A stretch of DNA of 16,159 nucleotides from an uncultured Clostridium sp. GTDB lineage: Bacteria; Bacillota; Clostridia; Lachnospirales; Lachnospiraceae. Both the position numbers and the translations under genes were made by a program. The stretch covers positions 1-16,159 of the forward strand of contig CATWBR010000038.1 of NCBI GenBank assembly GCA_958349075.1. The letters run 5' to 3'. This document shows positions 15,296 through 16,159 of this stretch, piece after piece (within the stretch, counting starts at the first letter, position 1; each line of letters starts with the position of its first letter). The notes below the pieces were generated by a model. It did not search any database, was not told where the DNA came from, and saw nothing but the letters and a program-made list of their open reading frames with translations.

Positions 15296-15321
15296 TCTAC
15301 CGGAACAACAGCTCCGTTTTT
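15269..15321 (+). terminator. Rho-independent terminator ending the three-gene plus-strand operon
   Basis: GGAGCTGTTG (15269-15278) pairs perfectly with CAACAGCTCC (15306-15315), and an inner GTAGAT/ATCTAC adds a second stem. The stem is followed directly by GTTTTTG. The left arm lies inside the end of the zinc-ribbon gene and the stop codon is in the loop region. Confidence 0.9.
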
Positions 15322-15324
15322 GTG

Positions 15325-15680
15325 TCAAAAACAGAATGACGGACTCCGAAGAGTCCGTAATCGCTGGAAACCAACTAGAACGAGTGCAGCGCTTTCCTGA
15401 TAGTACAGATAAATTCCATCTTCAGCAACGGCCGAAGGAACAGTCACCTTAGGAAGGAATTCGACACTCTTCTCAATATACCAGTTTGAAAGGCCAATCG
15501 AGCAGATTTCCCGTCGGCCCAGGCCTGCTTCAGTACTTTATACGTCTCCGATGCATGGCCAAACTGCGGCTGGTAATTTTGTTGTAACAAACATTTCTTT
15601 CCCCGGCAAGCCGGATTGCCTGATTCCCTATCCTCCCATTTCCTCATTGCGATGCACATAGGCCGTGTTAATCAGCCAGA
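15325..15680 (-). pseudogene. Degraded aldo/keto reductase gene
   Basis: Reading the minus strand gives pieces of an aldo/keto reductase in order. 'WLINTAYVHRNEEMGG' (from 15678) resembles the usual 'RLIDTA..YGNEE.VG'. A TAG stop (15630-15628) follows, then 'GIRQSGLPGKEMFVTTKL' (to 15574). The frame then jumps to 'QPQFGHASETYKVLKQAWAD' (15572-15513), like 'HQPFGDYYGAYKALEEAVADGK', and jumps back to 'REICSIGLSNWYIEKSVEF' (from 15513) and 'YLYYQES'. About 45 residues expected between 'TTKL' and 'QPQFG' are missing, a one-base deletion lies at 15513, the N-terminus is absent and the last third is gone. The gene is therefore dead. It lies between the terminator of the preceding operon and the far end of the CRISPR array. 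The family call rests on remembered consensus motifs that occur in the right order. Confidence 0.77.
15339..15358. repeat. Perfect 8-bp hairpin with a TTCG/CGAA tetraloop
   Basis: ACGGACTC (15339-15346) and GAGTCCGT (15351-15358) pair perfectly around CGAA. On the minus strand the loop is TTCG, an exceptionally stable RNA tetraloop, and TTTTTG follows eight bases after the stem. It may be a leftover terminator for minus-strand transcription coming from the CRISPR side. Confidence 0.7.
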
Positions 15681-15740
15681 CTGCACTTATCTATTTCTTT
15701 CTCTTTTTCTCCTCTATCGCAGAAATCAGTTTGAACGGAT

Positions 15741-16101
15741 CTGTCAATTGCTCTTCCCGCGAGGGGAACGACTTCTCCGTAAATCAATAATCTTTTCTGC
15801 TTCTGTATTTCAATCCACGTTCCCGCGAGGGGAACGACTTGAGTGGAGAATAAAAGACTATGAACATAAAAATTTCAATCCACGTTCCCGCGAGGGGAAC
15901 GACACTCCCCACTCGTCCCGCTTCTTCCCCTCGGCAAATTTCAATCCACGTTCCCGCGAGGGGAACGACAATTTTAGCTCCATTTATAAATAGCGCTATT
16001 GATATTTCAATCCACGTTCCCGCGAGGGGAACGACTGTACAAATTAATTTGCTTTCCATTCCATTGAGTATTTCAATCCACGTTCCCGCGAGGGGAACGA
16101 C
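15741..16101 (-). CRISPR. Type I-C-like CRISPR array: five full repeats, one truncated repeat, five spacers
   Basis: Identical 32-base repeats lie at 15807-15838, 15872-15903, 15938-15969, 16004-16035 and 16070-16101. A sixth at 15741-15772 matches only in its right 19 bases. Spacers are at 15773-15806, 15839-15871, 15904-15937, 15970-16003 and 16036-16069 (33-34 bases, all different). On the minus strand the repeat begins GTCGTTCCCC and ends GTGGATTGAAAT, with a 7-bp stem (CGTTCCC/GGGAACG), which is the classic type I-C form. The transcript should therefore run right to left. The damaged repeat at the left is then the leader-distal end, as usual. No cas gene is in the window; cas genes should lie to the right. 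Confidence 0.97.
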
Positions 16102-16159
16102 ATCAACTATATCCAATATCATAACACAAAACAATCAGATTTTTATATAATTCGTATAC
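16102..16159 (-). other. Probable CRISPR leader, partial
   Basis: This stretch is strongly AT-rich, with no further repeat where one would begin if it were another spacer (about 16135-16139). It lies at the upstream end of the array in the minus-strand reading, where a leader carrying the promoter is expected. Only 58 bases are visible before the window ends. Confidence 0.55.

Noticed and set aside
15444..15659. A 71-codon minus-strand frame taken as a small gene
   Set aside because: Only its middle part is reductase-like. Neighbouring motifs continue in another frame, so it is a fragment of the pseudogene and not a gene of its own.
16102..16135. Possible sixth full spacer right of the last repeat
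   Set aside because: No repeat begins at about 16135-16139, as the 33-34 base spacing would require. A leader fits better.
15616..16150. Open frames on both strands over the CRISPR array, with recurring 'VPLAGTWIEI' or 'ISIHVPARGTT' peptides
   Set aside because: The recurring peptide is just the translated CRISPR repeat; the repeat-plus-spacer period happens to stay in frame. There is no ribosome site and no protein-like sequence between repeats.

Overview
The window looks like part of a chromosome of an anaerobic Firmicute, probably a Lachnospiraceae / Clostridium cluster XIVa gut bacterium. The reasons are strong AGGAGG-type ribosome sites, Gram-positive-style lipoprotein signals on the binding proteins, PhoP-type TTTACA repeats, a PHP-family PhnPP in place of PhnP, and a type I-C CRISPR repeat. 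This placement is inferred from sequence style, not from a search.

Left part (1-2463): a TRAP transporter operon on the minus strand, with the first codons of a small permease (dctQ) at the edge and its solute-binding lipoprotein (dctP). It is divergent from a LysR-type regulator. The spacer between them holds a perfect 11-bp inverted repeat. The repeat sits between the -35 and -10 of the regulator promoter and about 65 bases upstream of the likely dctP start of transcription, so one protein could control both genes. A two-way terminator closes the regulator and the phn operon.

Centre (2520-12871): a complete, tightly packed carbon-phosphorus lyase operon on the minus strand, in the order phnD-phnC-phnE-phnE-phnG-phnH-phnI-phnJ-phnK-phnL-phnM-phnPP. 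PhnD/C/E/E import phosphonates. PhnI with G, H and L attaches the phosphonate to ribose triphosphate, and PhnM removes pyrophosphate. PhnJ breaks the C-P bond, with PhnK as its ATPase partner. The PHP enzyme PhnPP converts the cyclic ribose phosphate to ribose 5-phosphate and phosphate. phnF, phnN, phnO and phnP are absent. TTTACA-like repeats upstream of phnD suggest control by phosphate starvation through PhoP.

Right part (13134-15321): three plus-strand genes ending at a clear terminator: a lipoprotein with a DUF4825-like region, an exported protein with a C-terminal membrane anchor, and a small cysteine-rich zinc-ribbon protein. None has a known function that I can assign. They are the least explained genes in the window.

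Right edge (15325-16159): the wreck of an aldo/keto reductase gene on the minus strand, with a stop codon, a frameshift and an internal deletion, followed by a CRISPR array of five intact 32-base repeats plus one truncated repeat. The repeat matches type I-C in its minus-strand reading, so the leader and any cas genes should lie to the right, outside the window.
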